Shown one piece after another: positions 28,124 to 39,499 of a stretch of 64,000 nucleotides of DNA. Within the stretch, counting starts at the first letter, position 1; each line of letters begins with the position of its first letter. The notes beneath the pieces are model-generated. The model made no database searches. It was not told the DNA's origin and saw nothing but the letters and a program-made list of their open reading frames with translations. Position numbers and translations under genes: made by a program. Origin of the DNA: Russula earlei (taxonomy: Eukaryota; Basidiomycota; Agaricomycetes; Russulales; Russulaceae); the NCBI GenBank assembly GCA_025769875.1, contig JAGFNK010000270.1, positions 1 to 64,000 on the forward strand, given 5' to 3'.

Positions 28124-30171
28124 TCACGTCTGTGTCGTTGAACCCTTCTGCCCCACAAACGAGAATGTCCCGTTCGTGAACCAGCGATCATTTGCCTCCT
28201 TCACACGCTGTGCGGCAGCACGATTTGTCAATTCGAACCCTTGTACCGGAGTGACGACGAGGGATGACGCTGTGCCGGACGTTTGTGCCGAATTCGCAGC
28301 TCTTGCAAGGGCCGCCGTTCGCAACCGATTCGTCTTTGACAGTTTGGCTATCAAGGACGACGCTTCAGCCCTGGCCCGACACTGCACTAATAATCATTCG
28401 CTTACCCCGACTTTTTGCCTCACCCAAGTTGGCCCGGACTTTCCCGGTGCCCACGCCGATCATGCCGAGGCCCTTTGTCTCGTCAAACGCGCCAATTTCT
28501 TCTTCCGCCTCTCCAAACGCCATACGATTCGTCAGCTTTCGGAGTTCCGTCTGCGCGTATGCCTCCTTGGCTTTGCGAGCCCTGATTAAACACCGTCAGA
28601 ATAAAAGTGCGTGCTAGAGACAAGTGGTCCACACCGTCTGCCACCGCGCCGCTTCTTGGGACCGTCGTTCGGTATGGCCAGCGGCTTCACCACCTTAGAC
28701 GGTGGAGGCGCAGTCAACCGATCAATATGTCTTTCGATCTTTTCTCTGAGCTCGTCTCCATAACCACCTGCGCAACGAAAATCGTCATGTCAACGACGAG
28801 AGTCAGGCAGCGGCAAAAGAAGCGAGAGACCGTCTCGTCTATTTCGTTCTAGATCCATTCGCGCCGCCAACACGCACTTGGCACCCACAGTGCGCTGAAG
28901 TTTGAGCTGATGTTCCGGAGGTGTGCTCTGAATGAGTTCAGACTGGTACACGAATCCGGTATGCCGTCTATGCGTTGCGCTGGAGAACCCAGCTGCAATT
29001 TTCCTCTGCGCACCGAGAAGCTACGACAATGGGAGCTCAAAGACTGATGGTAGCGGAGAGCGGTCTGAAAACTCACGTGGACATTGCAAGCAGGCATCTT
29101 AGCCAGCCCATTCAAGCCGCCCGCCACACCGAGTAATTTGGCCGCTGTGGTTGTACCGACGATAGCTGACAAATTGGGTGCAAGGACATTCATTCTCGAA
29201 CTGACGTACATGAAGATCTGAATAGAGCTAGGTGAGTCCGTTGACGGAGCAGCAAATCAACGGTGGTCTGTACCTTTGTCCGAACCTTCTCCAGACGGTC
29301 GGCAAGATCGCAAGCACGCTCTACGGACAGCCACTCTGAATCCGATAGCTTCTGTCCCGCTGATGTCGTTGCAGCCATCAGGACACTCATAACGACTGCT
29401 GGGGGGATTTCCTTGAGATCAGCTCTGGTGGGATCCTTGTGTGGAGGTATAAATATAAATCAATAACGTTTGCTTAATCACGCACCTCATCGTTGGCCAA
29501 TTTTCGAACGGCTTTGACGTACATATTTGGATCAGTGATGAGCCGTTCGAGTTCAGGGAACTTTGGCGCGTAGTGGTCTCTAATAAACTACAGCAGGTAA
29601 GGGAGGGTCCAATCAATACTTTAAGCCGGGCAAAGGAACGGATAGTTGCCTTGTGCACGACAAGGATCTCGTTGTCAACGTCGACGGAAAGGTTGTTCGC
29701 CTGGACAATAACGTTGTACTCAGGGTTGGAGTGTACCGGCATGGACATTGCCTCGTTGGATGATGGATTGGCTTGATATTTTTCAATTTCCTGTGTCGAA
29801 CATGTCAAGGGTAGAAGATAAATAAAAAGGCAGAAACATACACCCAAAATCTCGGCCATGCGTCTGCTCCCCTCGAGCCTCGCAACTTTTCGCACGTCGT
29901 CCACAGTGCCGAGCTCCATTCTCCGAACCTCCTCTGCATCAAGTTCCTCTGCGGGCTTGACACCTCCTTCAAGAATCATTCCAATAGGCCCCCCTGTTTC
30001 CCCATCTACCTCTCCCTCGCCTTCTTCAGATATGACATCGTCAGGGTCCGTCGTGGCTTTCCGTTTGAGGTGGCTCGAAGACCCTGGTTCCTCCAACTCT
30101 TCGTTATAGTCATCCCCGGCATCTGAAAGCCCTCCAAGGTCGGCCATCAATTCATCAGCAAGTGCGCTCAT
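28124..30171 (-). CDS. PRP31: Pre-mRNA splicing factor Prp31 (U4/U6 snRNP)
   Basis: Nine exons: 29842-30171, 29650-29790, 29486-29587, 29274-29435, 29077-29217, 28831-29020, 28635-28767, 28406-28581 and 28124-28347, giving 532 residues. The N-terminus is acidic ([17 protein letters not shown]). The Nop domain is marked by [34 protein letters not shown] and [14 protein letters not shown]. Then come [30 protein letters not shown] and the C-terminal [15 protein letters not shown]. Prp31 binds the U4 snRNA 5' stem-loop with Snu13 and stabilises the U4/U6.U5 tri-snRNP. The intron 29588-29649 seems to use a GC donor (AAG|GCAACT); the nearest GT alternative would add ten residues. Confidence 0.93.
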
Positions 30172-30342
30172 GTTTATGACAAAGTGTGTTGATGAGGGAT
30201 GATATGTTAGGGTAAGCGTGTTAATGTTGTCGATTCGGAGTCAAGCGCGTGCTTCAGATCACGTGATTGGGATGAGTTCTATAAGAGGAAGATAATATCT
30301 ACATGTTTTGATCAGAAAATTGTATCTTAAGCACAGGCGGCA

Positions 30343-32084
30343 TCAGACTGCCAGCAGAGATGCACCGCCGTCAGCCGTAACCCTTTTCCGAGTTCGGACC
30401 ACAATGAAATTTCGGCTGAAGTGCATCAGCCTTGTCGACGAACCATCGGTCCCTGATTCCTCGGAACCTTTGGTACGGCTGGCGTATAGCCCAGTTGGGC
30501 AGGAGATAAGAGCATCTCCCGTCTAGAAGGCCAACAATTCAGATATTCATAACGATTTATGACCTGTTAACCCCTACCTTGAGTTTCACAACCCGGTCAA
30601 AGGCATCGTCGCTCGACATCTTTGCAGATATATGTTTCTTCAGGTGTTCCCACCAAGAAGGGGACGCGAAACGATGCAATATCATTACACTGCAAAGTGC
30701 GAGGAATGCAGATGGCAGGACTGTCGGCTCTAGGAGAGGGTTCAAGATTGTGGCGCGCTGCATCACGGATAAGCGCGAACCTTGCGTGCTCACGATCACG
30801 CGCATCGACAAGTGTCGCTGCTGGCGAACCAGCGACAACAGCGTCTGCGTGAGACCAGTGGAAGCGTTTGCTTCTGAGAGGTACTATGTCACTTGTTAGC
30901 CAGCAGGGAGCAGATATTGCGACAAGGAAACTCAAAAACCTTATGAGCTTCATCAACTATGAGGACCTTTCCCGTGTCCACATTTGCTCTTTGAAATAGG
31001 CGAATACAGATCTCGAAAATTGCACCCGCCATCGTTGGGTCAACGAATGGATCGGAGAGGTCAATTATGGTGACCATGGCAGGAGCAAACCGTTTCTCCT
31101 CTTTAGTGTCCGCAGCATTAGGCGAGTTTCTGGGACCGCGCGGGTCTACTGGTTGGCCTCATGAACGTTTGGAGGAGTTCCAGGCGTTGCCTGAGACCCG
31201 CTTTTTGACCGGGATTCATATCTCTTTTGCGGTCCTCAAGCTTGGTCATAAATGCATCATACGTATAATTATCGCCTAGTTCACGCAAAACGCTCTGATG
31301 TCGGAACGGTAGATTAATCATCTGGGGTGATAAGGTATAGATTTTCTTACAAGGACGGTTTGCATGTAGAGTGGTGCGTGATCTGATGAATTGACAGCCA
31401 TCAATGACAGGAACGCCGGGGCATCAAGCTCCCTCTCCGAAAAATATAGAGGTTTAACCTCGAGATTATCTCCCAGGTGGCTATACACCTTCTTCATGCG
31501 TGTGAGGGATGAGGGTGCCACATATACGCGTACTGGGGGTGGCACGGCATTGTCGATCACGGATACTGAAACATATGCTGCTTCGCACGGAGCGGCACAA
31601 TCCCCAGTCTCACCAACATGGAGAACTAGACCTGATAACGGCCTTACCAGCCGCCCTAGTGCTCGGCAACCAGCCACAAACATATTTTCGAGGATGACGG
31701 CGGTAGTGTGCGACTTGCCGGACCCTTGAACCCCACATATGACTGCGGAAAAGGGTGCATTCTGCGAGAATTGTTTGGAAGGCGTAATAAGGGAGGAAGA
31801 TACTCACAGTGTTGAGATATAATCGCGTCGAGTCTTCGTCGGGCGTGATAATATTTGACTTTGCCACTGACAGTCTTGATATGAGCGATCCGCTCTATCA
31901 GAGAGTGAAAACACATAATGGGATGATTACTGTCGCACCGTGACTCCACGATAGTACCAAAGGCACCATACTGAGCTACGGCTTGTTGTACGTTCTTGAT
32001 ACGATATGCCCCACGGGTCAACAGAGGGGCAGTGAGCAATTCATGAGTGTTCTGGACGTCATCAACTACATCGGCCAAGCTCAT
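30343..32084 (-). CDS. P-loop ATPase of a fungal HerA/FtsK-like family
   Basis: A spliced gene on the minus strand. Recognisable blocks in order are DEDSTRLYLNT, the Walker A segment ICGVQGSGKSHTTAVILENM (about 31680-31740), GLVLHVGETGDCAAPCEAAY, VYVAPSSL, MVTIIDLSDPFVDPTMAGAI, the Walker B segment VLIVDEAHKV (about 30955-30985), HLSMRVIVSTQEPTVLPSAF, SWWEHLKK, CPTGLYASR, and the C-terminal VVRTRKRVTADGGASLL. The gap between Walker A and B and the sensor-like RVIVSTQEP resemble HerA/VirB4-type motor ATPases. The cellular role is unknown. Exon joins are approximate: introns lie near 31757-31808, 30905-30960 and 30728-30785, and the first ATG is uncertain. Confidence 0.6.
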
Positions 32085-32622
32085 AAGCTCGTCCTCATGC
32101 TAGTATTTCGTATCATGTCAGGGTCCGCAGGATGGACGATAATACATGACTCTTGCCGTTATTTCCCCTGAGAGTTGATGAGACCGAAGTTGGGTTGCCA
32201 CATCGACAGTCCTGGCGACCTCCCCGTTGGACATAGGAGCCTTACAAACACATAAGACATAAGAATGACGGGGACGAGATAACGGAAATTTACAGCCATG
32301 CAGGTAGGAGATCGGTTGGGTTGGATGTATCGGTATGATATCAACCCTTCTTATGGGGGGGGACTATTTACTGCGGCGAGGTACATGCCGATGCATTGCG
32401 TTAACCGCACGCCATCGGGACAAGGGAAGAACATTGTGAGGGCCGAAATGCAGGCAAGTGATCGAGAGCAAAGCCAGACCCATCAACGTGGGCTCGCTCG
32501 TGTGACTTTTACGCCGCAGAATCCGTTCCGCTCCGCAGAAGCGAGGCAAAGCCGGCGGAAGGAGAACTCGCTCAAAATCCCCGCCCGTGATACATTTCAC
32601 ACCGTGACCAACTCTCACCATC
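32085..32622. other. Intergenic between the P-loop ATPase gene and RRP8
   Basis: About 540 bp. No gene is supported, though an additional 5' exon of the ATPase gene could lie here. The RRP8 5' UTR probably occupies the right part. Confidence 0.4.
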
Positions 32623-33986
32623 ATGGCCCTTTTCGACGTCCCTGGCTGGTCCATTTCAGGCGATCCCGTCGCCGTCGCATCCAAGAAACGTAAACGGACA
32701 TCCAAGCACCGCGACGACTCTAATAAAGTCCGATCAGCGACTGTGAACGTAGAGAAGGTGATCGAGCAACTGGCTGCGAGTCCTACTGCGGAAAACACGC
32801 ATCGCGGGGATGGGTCTGCTGCGGAGGGCCGTCAGAAGAAGCGCCGGCGGGCCAAACCCCGGCAGCCTCCAACCCATACTGCGGTACAAGAAGAAACGCA
32901 CGGGCAGTCTGAAAAGAAAAGGCAAAAAGACCGACCAAAGGAAAAGTCTGGAGATGATAACAAGGCCGCAGGGACGCAATCTCCCTCAACGTCCCATTCG
33001 GCCACGGAGTCTCGCAGCACGTTGACTAGTCTCCAAACTGCCATGAGGCAGAGTTTGGACGGGGCGCGGTTCAGGTCTGTAGTCTAACGCGCATGTTAGA
33101 CAGGGGTCCCTTACTCAAGCATGCGCCGTAGATGGATCAACGAGAAGCTCTACAAGTCAGACAGTCTCAGTGCACATGCCATGATGCGCGAGGATCCTGC
33201 AGTATTCGACGACGTTCGTCCTCTGTGCTTCTTCCTGCACGCTTTGACTGACATGAATCTGCAGTATCACAAGGGATTTCGTCGTCAAGTCGAGTCCTGG
33301 CCGTCGAACCCCGTTTCCCATTATATCTCGGCGTTATCCACGTATCCTCCGCGTACCGTCATCGCTGATCTTGGTTGCGGAGATGCTGCGCTGGCACGGG
33401 CTCTTATCCCTAAGGGCTATACTGTATTGTCCTTTGACCTCGTAGCAGATCGTGCCTTTGTCGTTGAAGCGGATATTTTCGACCGTCTGCCCTTGCCTGG
33501 AGCTGAAGTGAACTGCGATGACGGCGATAAATCGAGTCAGGGTCACGGCCAGATAGTCAACGTAGTGGTTTGTGCTCTCAGTCTTATGGGGACAAACTGG
33601 CCGAATTGCATACGTGAAGCGTGGAGAATCCTCCGTCCAAAGTACGTGTTATGTCTTATTCTATTCCAGACCGCCAATAACCTTTCACTGACGCCTTTGG
33701 GCCAGTGGTGAACTCAGGATTGCCGAGGTGACCAGTCGCTTCACGAATGTCCCACAGTTTCAACTGTTCGTTGAATCTTTCGGATTTAGACACAAAGCCT
33801 CCGTAAGTGTCCTCGACCTCTTTTGTCACAGAGGTCTTAGTTCTCCGGGCGCAGGATCGCAGCAACACCCATTTCACTCTTTTCGAGTTCGAGAAGACCA
33901 GCCGCAAGCCACGAAGCGAGAAAGAATGGAACAAGTCATTGGCGAAAGCTGAATTGTTGAAACCTTGCGAGTACAAGAGGCGATGA
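32623..33986 (+). CDS. RRP8: Ribosomal RNA-processing protein 8 (25S rRNA m1A methyltransferase)
   Basis: Five exons, 32623-33074, 33120-33213, 33265-33641, 33706-33802 and 33855-33986, give 383 residues. A basic disordered N-terminus (KKRKRTSKHR, KKRRRAKPRQ) suggests nucleolar targeting. The methyltransferase domain has RWINEKLYKSDS, VIADLGCGDAALA (SAM motif I), SFDLVA, VVVCALSLMGTNW, REAWRILRPNGELRIAEV and FGFRHKAS. Rrp8 methylates adenosine 645 of 25S rRNA in yeast. Introns are 45-64 bp and GT-AG. It is divergent from the P-loop ATPase gene. Confidence 0.94.
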
Positions 33987-34540
33987 GATCCGAGCATCCC
34001 GTCTTCCGCGAACATGCTGCCACTTTGCGAATTCCTACGGCTGGGTACCAATCTCACGATGGGGATTGTACAACCCAACCATAAGTTCTACCCAGATACA
34101 GGGCTTTCAAGAACTTGTCTCTGCCCTCTCATACTGAGATAGATAGGGTGTTGCTAGCAACTGTAGATCAAAACATGTATTTGCAAGACCACAAGCACAT
34201 GATCTGCTGGCGTGCCATAATCAATCCCTCTGGAGATTCCGCCTGGCGTCGTGACTCATTTTCACGTTCTTAATTCTTAGCTATATGCGTACAATCTCAC
34301 CTGGGTACAATTCCGAATGAACAGGGTATTTCGCATCTCCCTATGGCAGGTCGACGAAACACAGGAAATGTGGTGCAGAAGTAAGGGGGTAGATGAAGGG
34401 AAGAGAGGATTATACAACACCTTTAAAGGGCTACAGTCAGTTAAATACAGGTTTTTTCAAGGCTTCGTAATTGGACGGTACTGTATGTACTTCATTACAT
34501 TGCAATGCTTGCACACAGCTGTCACATACCAGAATTCAAG
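33987..34540. other. Intergenic 3' of RRP8
   Basis: AT-richer sequence without a recognisable gene. It separates the housekeeping block from the accessory region. Confidence 0.45.
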
Positions 34541-36190
34541 TCTACAAGTTACAGTCAGTCCATTCTACAATCAAAGCCATCGCGCTAAAAGGCGCATTTT
34601 CCATCGAAATAATGGCACGGTGGACAGTCACGTCATGTTGTCGCGCGACCACGAATCCCTCAACATTTTTTGGAATAGATTCCAATCGCTGGAGGTCGCT
34701 CAAGAATATGTTCCGTAGCGCGGGTAAGACTTCTGTTACACTTTCATCCGCGAGCTCTTTCAGCGCTTGGAAGACATGTCGCGCAACTTCATCGGATAGG
34801 CGCAGATCCTTCACAGCACCTGATTTCCAACGAGAGCTTTGGAAACGGATATGTTTTTGTGGAAATCGAAAATTGGATTGCACTATCGGAAGTGCGCACA
34901 ATTGCTCTGTTGCATGCCTGGAACGACTTTGCGTGACTGATCAACCGGTGAAGTTGTGGGAGGACAAAGTCAAGATCCATGAAGAATACTATGACGAGGT
35001 ATTCGAGAAGGGGTGCATCGATTTGGGCCAGCACGTCCTCCAAGTACTCGTGAACGCCTTTGAACACAACTCGGGTGAGAGCGGGGAGGACAGAGCGTGT
35101 GAACGGAGGTGGAGGTCGTCTTGCCGGAATTCAACGCGAAGGGTTTCAAGTCTGGGCGGTGACCAAATCTTGGGGAGAAATGTAACCGGAATCGGGAACA
35201 TTAAAAAGGCTAAGAACGACAAGTTGATTTGCAGACAAAAGTACTTTGAGAATTCCTGAAAACGGACAATTGCTCAACGAGAGATGTCGTAGACGCGGGG
35301 CGGATCCGCCCAAGAACGAATCCGGGAGGGACGTCGCAGTGTTTCCATTGTGATGTTGGAATAGAGGACAAGTAAATTTGGCGGTGATGCTCCGACTCGA
35401 GGGCACCAGCTACGTTTCCCCAGTATGATTTCTTGGCGTGTGACCTTGGCTTATCACCATAGGTAAGGGTGGCCAGACGTCCAGTATCTCAGACACTGGG
35501 CTTTTTCCTCTGTACTCAAATCGCAGGTTCAGGCGACGTGGCGATGCAAACACGACATGTCGCCATCTTTGACACACACGGACCAGTGGATACCATCCAT
35601 TTGTCTTTAAGCTCCGTTGAAATGGAATATTTCTATGAGGACATTATCAGGGATTGTCATCCGGTCTAAAATCGACTGGTCAGCGGTCGTCATGGACACT
35701 GAGCAATAAAGACATACCCTGGCGATGTTCACTTGCTTCCAACGAGGCTTGGGAGGGACAACAAATCGTAGTCGAGGAACGGGCGGCGCAAGCCAATAAT
35801 GACTGGACGAAGCCAGTGCATGTGCATAATGAGACGTGATAACGGAATTGCCGACTATTTGAAGATTAGTGACTTCAGGCATGGAGACCCTCGCGAGACG
35901 TACAGGTGAAAGCTCATCAGTGACGGTGTCGTCTTGGATGTAATGTGATCGTGCCCGTTTTCCGTCATGTCCTGTACAGCCTGAACACCGCAGTTTTGCG
36001 ACATGTAGGGCGGTGACGTATGTATTATGCTTAGGGGCGTGCAGTACTGGATGGGCGCTACAGGGCGTATGCGTTGGTGGACGTTTGATTTGAAAGTTGT
36101 GTGTAGGGTCTGACCCGGTCCCTCTGAATGTCTCCTTCTGCCTTGACCCGGGTCCCAAACTATCCGTAGCGCAGATGCCTGTCTCCTCCA
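34540..36190 (-). pseudogene. Degraded F-box paralogue
   Basis: Read leftwards it follows the F-box gene at 3.7-5.3 kb. There is an N-terminal block ARVCLYCSVSMTTADQSILD (about 35640-35720), LPDSFLGGSAPRLRHLSLSN, LEYLEDVLAQIDAPLL-like sequence, and the C-terminal VKDLRLSDEVARHVFQALKE (about 34770-34830). The frame breaks several times. The F-box itself is shortened: after ILDRMTIPDNVLIEIF the frame stops. It is a dead member of the same family, in the opposite orientation to the 3.7-kb copy. Confidence 0.75.
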
Positions 36191-36191
36191 A

Positions 36192-36705
36192 TAAGCAGAC
36201 GCTTTTTTGTACTCACTTCGACTGGTTGAAAATTTGGGATGGGTTTCGTGGGCGGCCGTTGGCGGTCAGGTGTGTCCGACACGCCTCGGTGAAGACTTGA
36301 GTACCCCAGTTGGCCTCGTGAACGAAGCGCAGGTTCGTAAAATCGCCCAGCATGGATAAACGCGGGAGTAGCATCATAGCATCATAGAGTATCTGAACCT
36401 CGCCTAGGAATGCCAGCGAACGCAAGGAACGTGTGATCGAGTGCCGTGGATGGGTCCCATGTATGTCTACACATTCTCCGATGAACGGAACGGACGAGGT
36501 TCGTAGCTTACCGTGCACCAATATTGAAGTGTCAGTCGTATGTCACGGTTTTGTTGTTCTCTGCTGGTATTTCACTCCTAACATCTCAAGTCATGGTAGT
36601 AAATAGTAAAACCTCAATTGCACTCAACCCACTGGGGATCTCTCGACCTTCCACAGGATCCACAACTAGTAGGTGTCCATGCTGTCTCAAGGCTGCTTTT
36701 AGCCA
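36192..36705. other. Accessory intergenic stretch
   Basis: An open frame on the minus strand (36213-36521) has no recognised domain. Its end (THLTANGRPRNPSQIFNQ) vaguely resembles the tail of the LINE at 1.4 kb. Nothing else is supported. Confidence 0.3.
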
Positions 36706-36830
36706 TGTTGCTTCGCACACCCATATCGCAGACATGACAAGTCAGGCATGTCCCAATGCCGAGGATACGACGTGGGAAGAGTGCTCCCTTGGAGGATGGA
36801 GAACGATAGGTAGGGAACCGAGGCTGCCGT
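36706..36830. repeat. Dispersed repeat (matches 59.13-59.26 kb)
   Basis: GCCATGTTGCTTC, CAGACATGACAAGTCAGGCA, GATGCCGAGGATACGACGTG-like and GGAAGAGTGCTCCCTTG blocks recur in the same order near 59130-59265, and part recurs inverted at 59075-59120. In both places the repeat lies next to a TAF9 fragment. Confidence 0.7.
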
Positions 36831-36895
36831 AATTATTGTGTGTAATAAGCCACCGCTCCTTTCCCTCCTCCTCCCCCCAGCGGCCGGCAAGCCCC

Positions 36896-37372
36896 ATGTC
36901 CCGAACCGCATCAGCAGCGACAGAGTCCCTCGCGCCCGCTGCCCAAGCCATCGCCCTCCTTTTGGCCTCGACGCGTACGGTCCAAAATGCGCAGCTGGGG
37001 GTCCTGCACCAGAATTCTCGCACAGGTACACCGCCTAGGTCCTCTCGGACGCGCTCGTGTACGCGGAGCACGCCGGACGCCCGATCAAGGTCGAGATGGA
37101 CGACGTCACCCTTGCCGTGCAAGCCCGCGTAGGCTGGGAGTTTGGTGGGCGCGTCCCGAAAGAGGTTCGTCAGGTGCCATGCCCGCCCGCCCGCGCCCGA
37201 CATTATTCGTTTGTTTTTAAGAATGGCAGTACACCCTCTCCTTGGCCACGCAGACCAACGCGCAGCCCCTCCCCGGCCGTGCCGGAAGTGTTCGGCCTCC
37301 GCTTGCCGTCCGCGAACGAATGTCTGACCGCGATCGACTTTGACCTCGTGCCGAACAGGCCCTCCATTCATG
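36896..37372 (+). pseudogene. TAF9 fragment (third copy), truncated
   Basis: The sequence starts with MSRTASAATESLAPAAQ and continues through the histone fold to the PLPAVPEVFGLRLPS-like signature. It ends abruptly after VPNRP, where unrelated sequence begins. A 7-bp deletion removes the LLEF helix and shifts the frame, and a CAG-to-TAG stop follows. The same deletion is present in the copy at 46.2/58.9 kb, so these two share a more recent ancestor than either does with the copy next to ISU1. The duplicate keeps part of the TAF9 upstream region. Confidence 0.8.
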
Positions 37373-37379
37373 CCTGCCG

Positions 37380-39490
37380 CGAGACGAGACCAACTAAGTC
37401 CCCTTACTCACACTGACTTTCCTAAAATGGTAATATCGACACATGACGTGTAAAATAAATAACAACAAATGAAGGGCAATTTTATCGCGTTGGAGACCTG
37501 TATTTAAGTTTGGGTATTGGACGGGAGGAACCCAGTTTTTTAGTACATAGAATACAATATACAAGCTATATTATGCATTACATGGAACATAAAAGTAAAT
37601 TGTTGGGGGCATTGAGAGGTGGGATCAAAGGAGATGTGGGCGGTGTGGTGGCGCAGGTGTTAATGAGGTGGAGAATGCGGCGTGCATGCAGATGCCATTG
37701 TGTGTCATAGTGGCGATGACGATGCAAATGCATCATCCGAGTCCGTGCGTAGGCACGCGGAGTCCGTGGGGCTTGATCTGAGAGGAGTGTGTGAGATGGA
37801 AAGAGAAAGAAAGGGAGGAGAATAGGAAGGAGGACGCATGGGCGAGGGAGATGAGAGGAAGAGGGAGACGAAAGATGAAGGGAAAGGAAGACGTGTGGGC
37901 GAGGGACGTGCGGGAGGTGGGGGCGAGTGCAGGTCATGTGAATTTCCCAGTCAGCGGGCTCACACACCTTACATCTTTCGGGGGGTTAAAATTTGACCAT
38001 CCCCGGTCAAACTTCGTTTTGTGAGGAGATTTTGGCGTTGTGCATGCGTGAAATCGTTGAGAATGGCCTCTGGCTCCAAAATTTGCGTGTCTGGTGTGTA
38101 GGTGAACGGCTTGTGATGGTGGCGGCTTCTGCTTCTCCGGGGCGGCGGCGTGTTCTTCGTTATCAAACTCTTCATGGCGTTCTTCTATTTGTTCCTCGTT
38201 AACGTCTTTTACGAGGCATGGCGGCGAGACGGCGGTTGGCAGACAAGAGATGGCGGCGTGGTCGGGAAGCAGGAGCGTGGGCGGCAAGCGAGAGTTCATA
38301 GCCATAAGCGTAGGGGACACGACTGGTGCTAGAGCAGCTGGGGAGGTGGCTGGCGATACAGCGGATGGGGCTGACGCGCGAAGGGAGGGGTGATGCGTTG
38401 ACGGAGGTGGAGGGATGGTGGGCAGCGAGCCCAGCTTGTGTGGTTGTCGCGCTGACGTCTTCCGGCCGCGGCGTCGAGGTCGTCTCCATAGCAGGCGGCG
38501 GCGGCACGCGTGGACGATGGGGCGCGAACGGACGGGGAGGCGATGTGGGAGGTGGTGTGTGGCGCGATATTGTCGTCGGCGGGGGCTTCTCCTGCGGTGA
38601 CGGCGTGGCGGCGGTTGTGGATCGTTCTGCAGGGCGGCGTTGCTGGGCTCAGGTCCGAGGCCTTGGTCTTCTTGGGTGGTGCTGGTAGCGTGAGGCGACG
38701 ACGGTGCTTCGTTGCTGGTGTCGTGCGTGACTGAGACTGATGCGGCGGGCGCTGAGACAGTGGCTGGGGGTGTGACCAAGGAGACGGGCAAAGCGGGGGC
38801 GACGGCAGACGGCGGGGACAGAGCGGTGGAGGCTGACGCGGTGGAGACGGATATGACAGGGGCAGCAGAGTCTATGGCGTCGGCAGGAGTCGAGACGGGG
38901 GCGACGGCGGGGGCTGAAACGACGGCGGACAAGGCGACGGACAAGGCTGAGGGCGTGGTGGCGACGGTTGGCCGAGCTGAGCCTGAGGTGGCAGGCGGCG
39001 CTAAGACGTTGGTGGGCGAGGCTGCGGCTACGGGTGCGGCAGTGCGCAAGACGAGGACTGGGGCGGCAACAGGAGACGTAGAGGCGGCGGCTGGCAATGC
39101 CAGTGATACGACGGTTTACAGGGGGCGAGAACGATGCTTGAGAGACGATGACGAAAGGGGCGAGAGTGGGATTGAAAGGGAGTTGACGACAGGCGAGAGC
39201 AATATGACGAAAAGGTGGGGGGCATGACGCAGACAAAGACACTAGTGGCGCAGGGGATGGATGTGGATGGGGGAGTGCGAGGCGTGGGCGAACGGCTGAT
39301 GTCGGAGCTGATCGGGTTGAGCTGCTGTTGCTGTAGAAACCCAACCAAAGGTAAGGAAACAAAAGGGAAAATGAATGGAAAAATGCACGCATGCGCGGAG
39401 AAAAAAAGGCCCGTGATCTTTGAAGGATTTGGAAGCAGGGATAACGGCCCTTAATGGGCCTGTGAATCTGCGCGGGTTTTCTCCCTTTTG
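37380..39490 (-). mobile_element. Unclassified Ala/Pro/Ser-rich repeat element
   Basis: A minus-strand open frame at 37934-39097 (387 residues) is almost entirely Ala, Pro, Ser, Val and Thr, later Arg/His/Pro-rich, and ends with DVRCVSPLTGKF. Sequence at 37560-38000 (GTAAGGTGTGTGAGCCCGCT and flanks) and around 39230-39290 (ATCCCCTGCGCCACTAG) recurs in the same order inside the Mutator-like element at 57540-57800, so it is a repeat family and not a unique gene. No transposase, reverse transcriptase or terminal repeat was found. It may be a gag-like or non-autonomous element. Confidence 0.4.
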
Positions 39491-39499
39491 ACGCGTGTA

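Noticed and set aside
36213..36521. Possible second LINE tail (THLTANGRPRNPSQIFNQ)
   Set aside because: Similarity to the LINE at 1.4 kb covers only a dozen or so residues; there is no Cys/His motif, poly-A or target duplication.
38326..39227. Plus-strand Gly/Ala/Val-rich frames
   Set aside because: They are the complement of the Ala/Pro/Ser-rich minus-strand frame; either strand could be non-coding, but the minus strand alone shows repeat-family collinearity.
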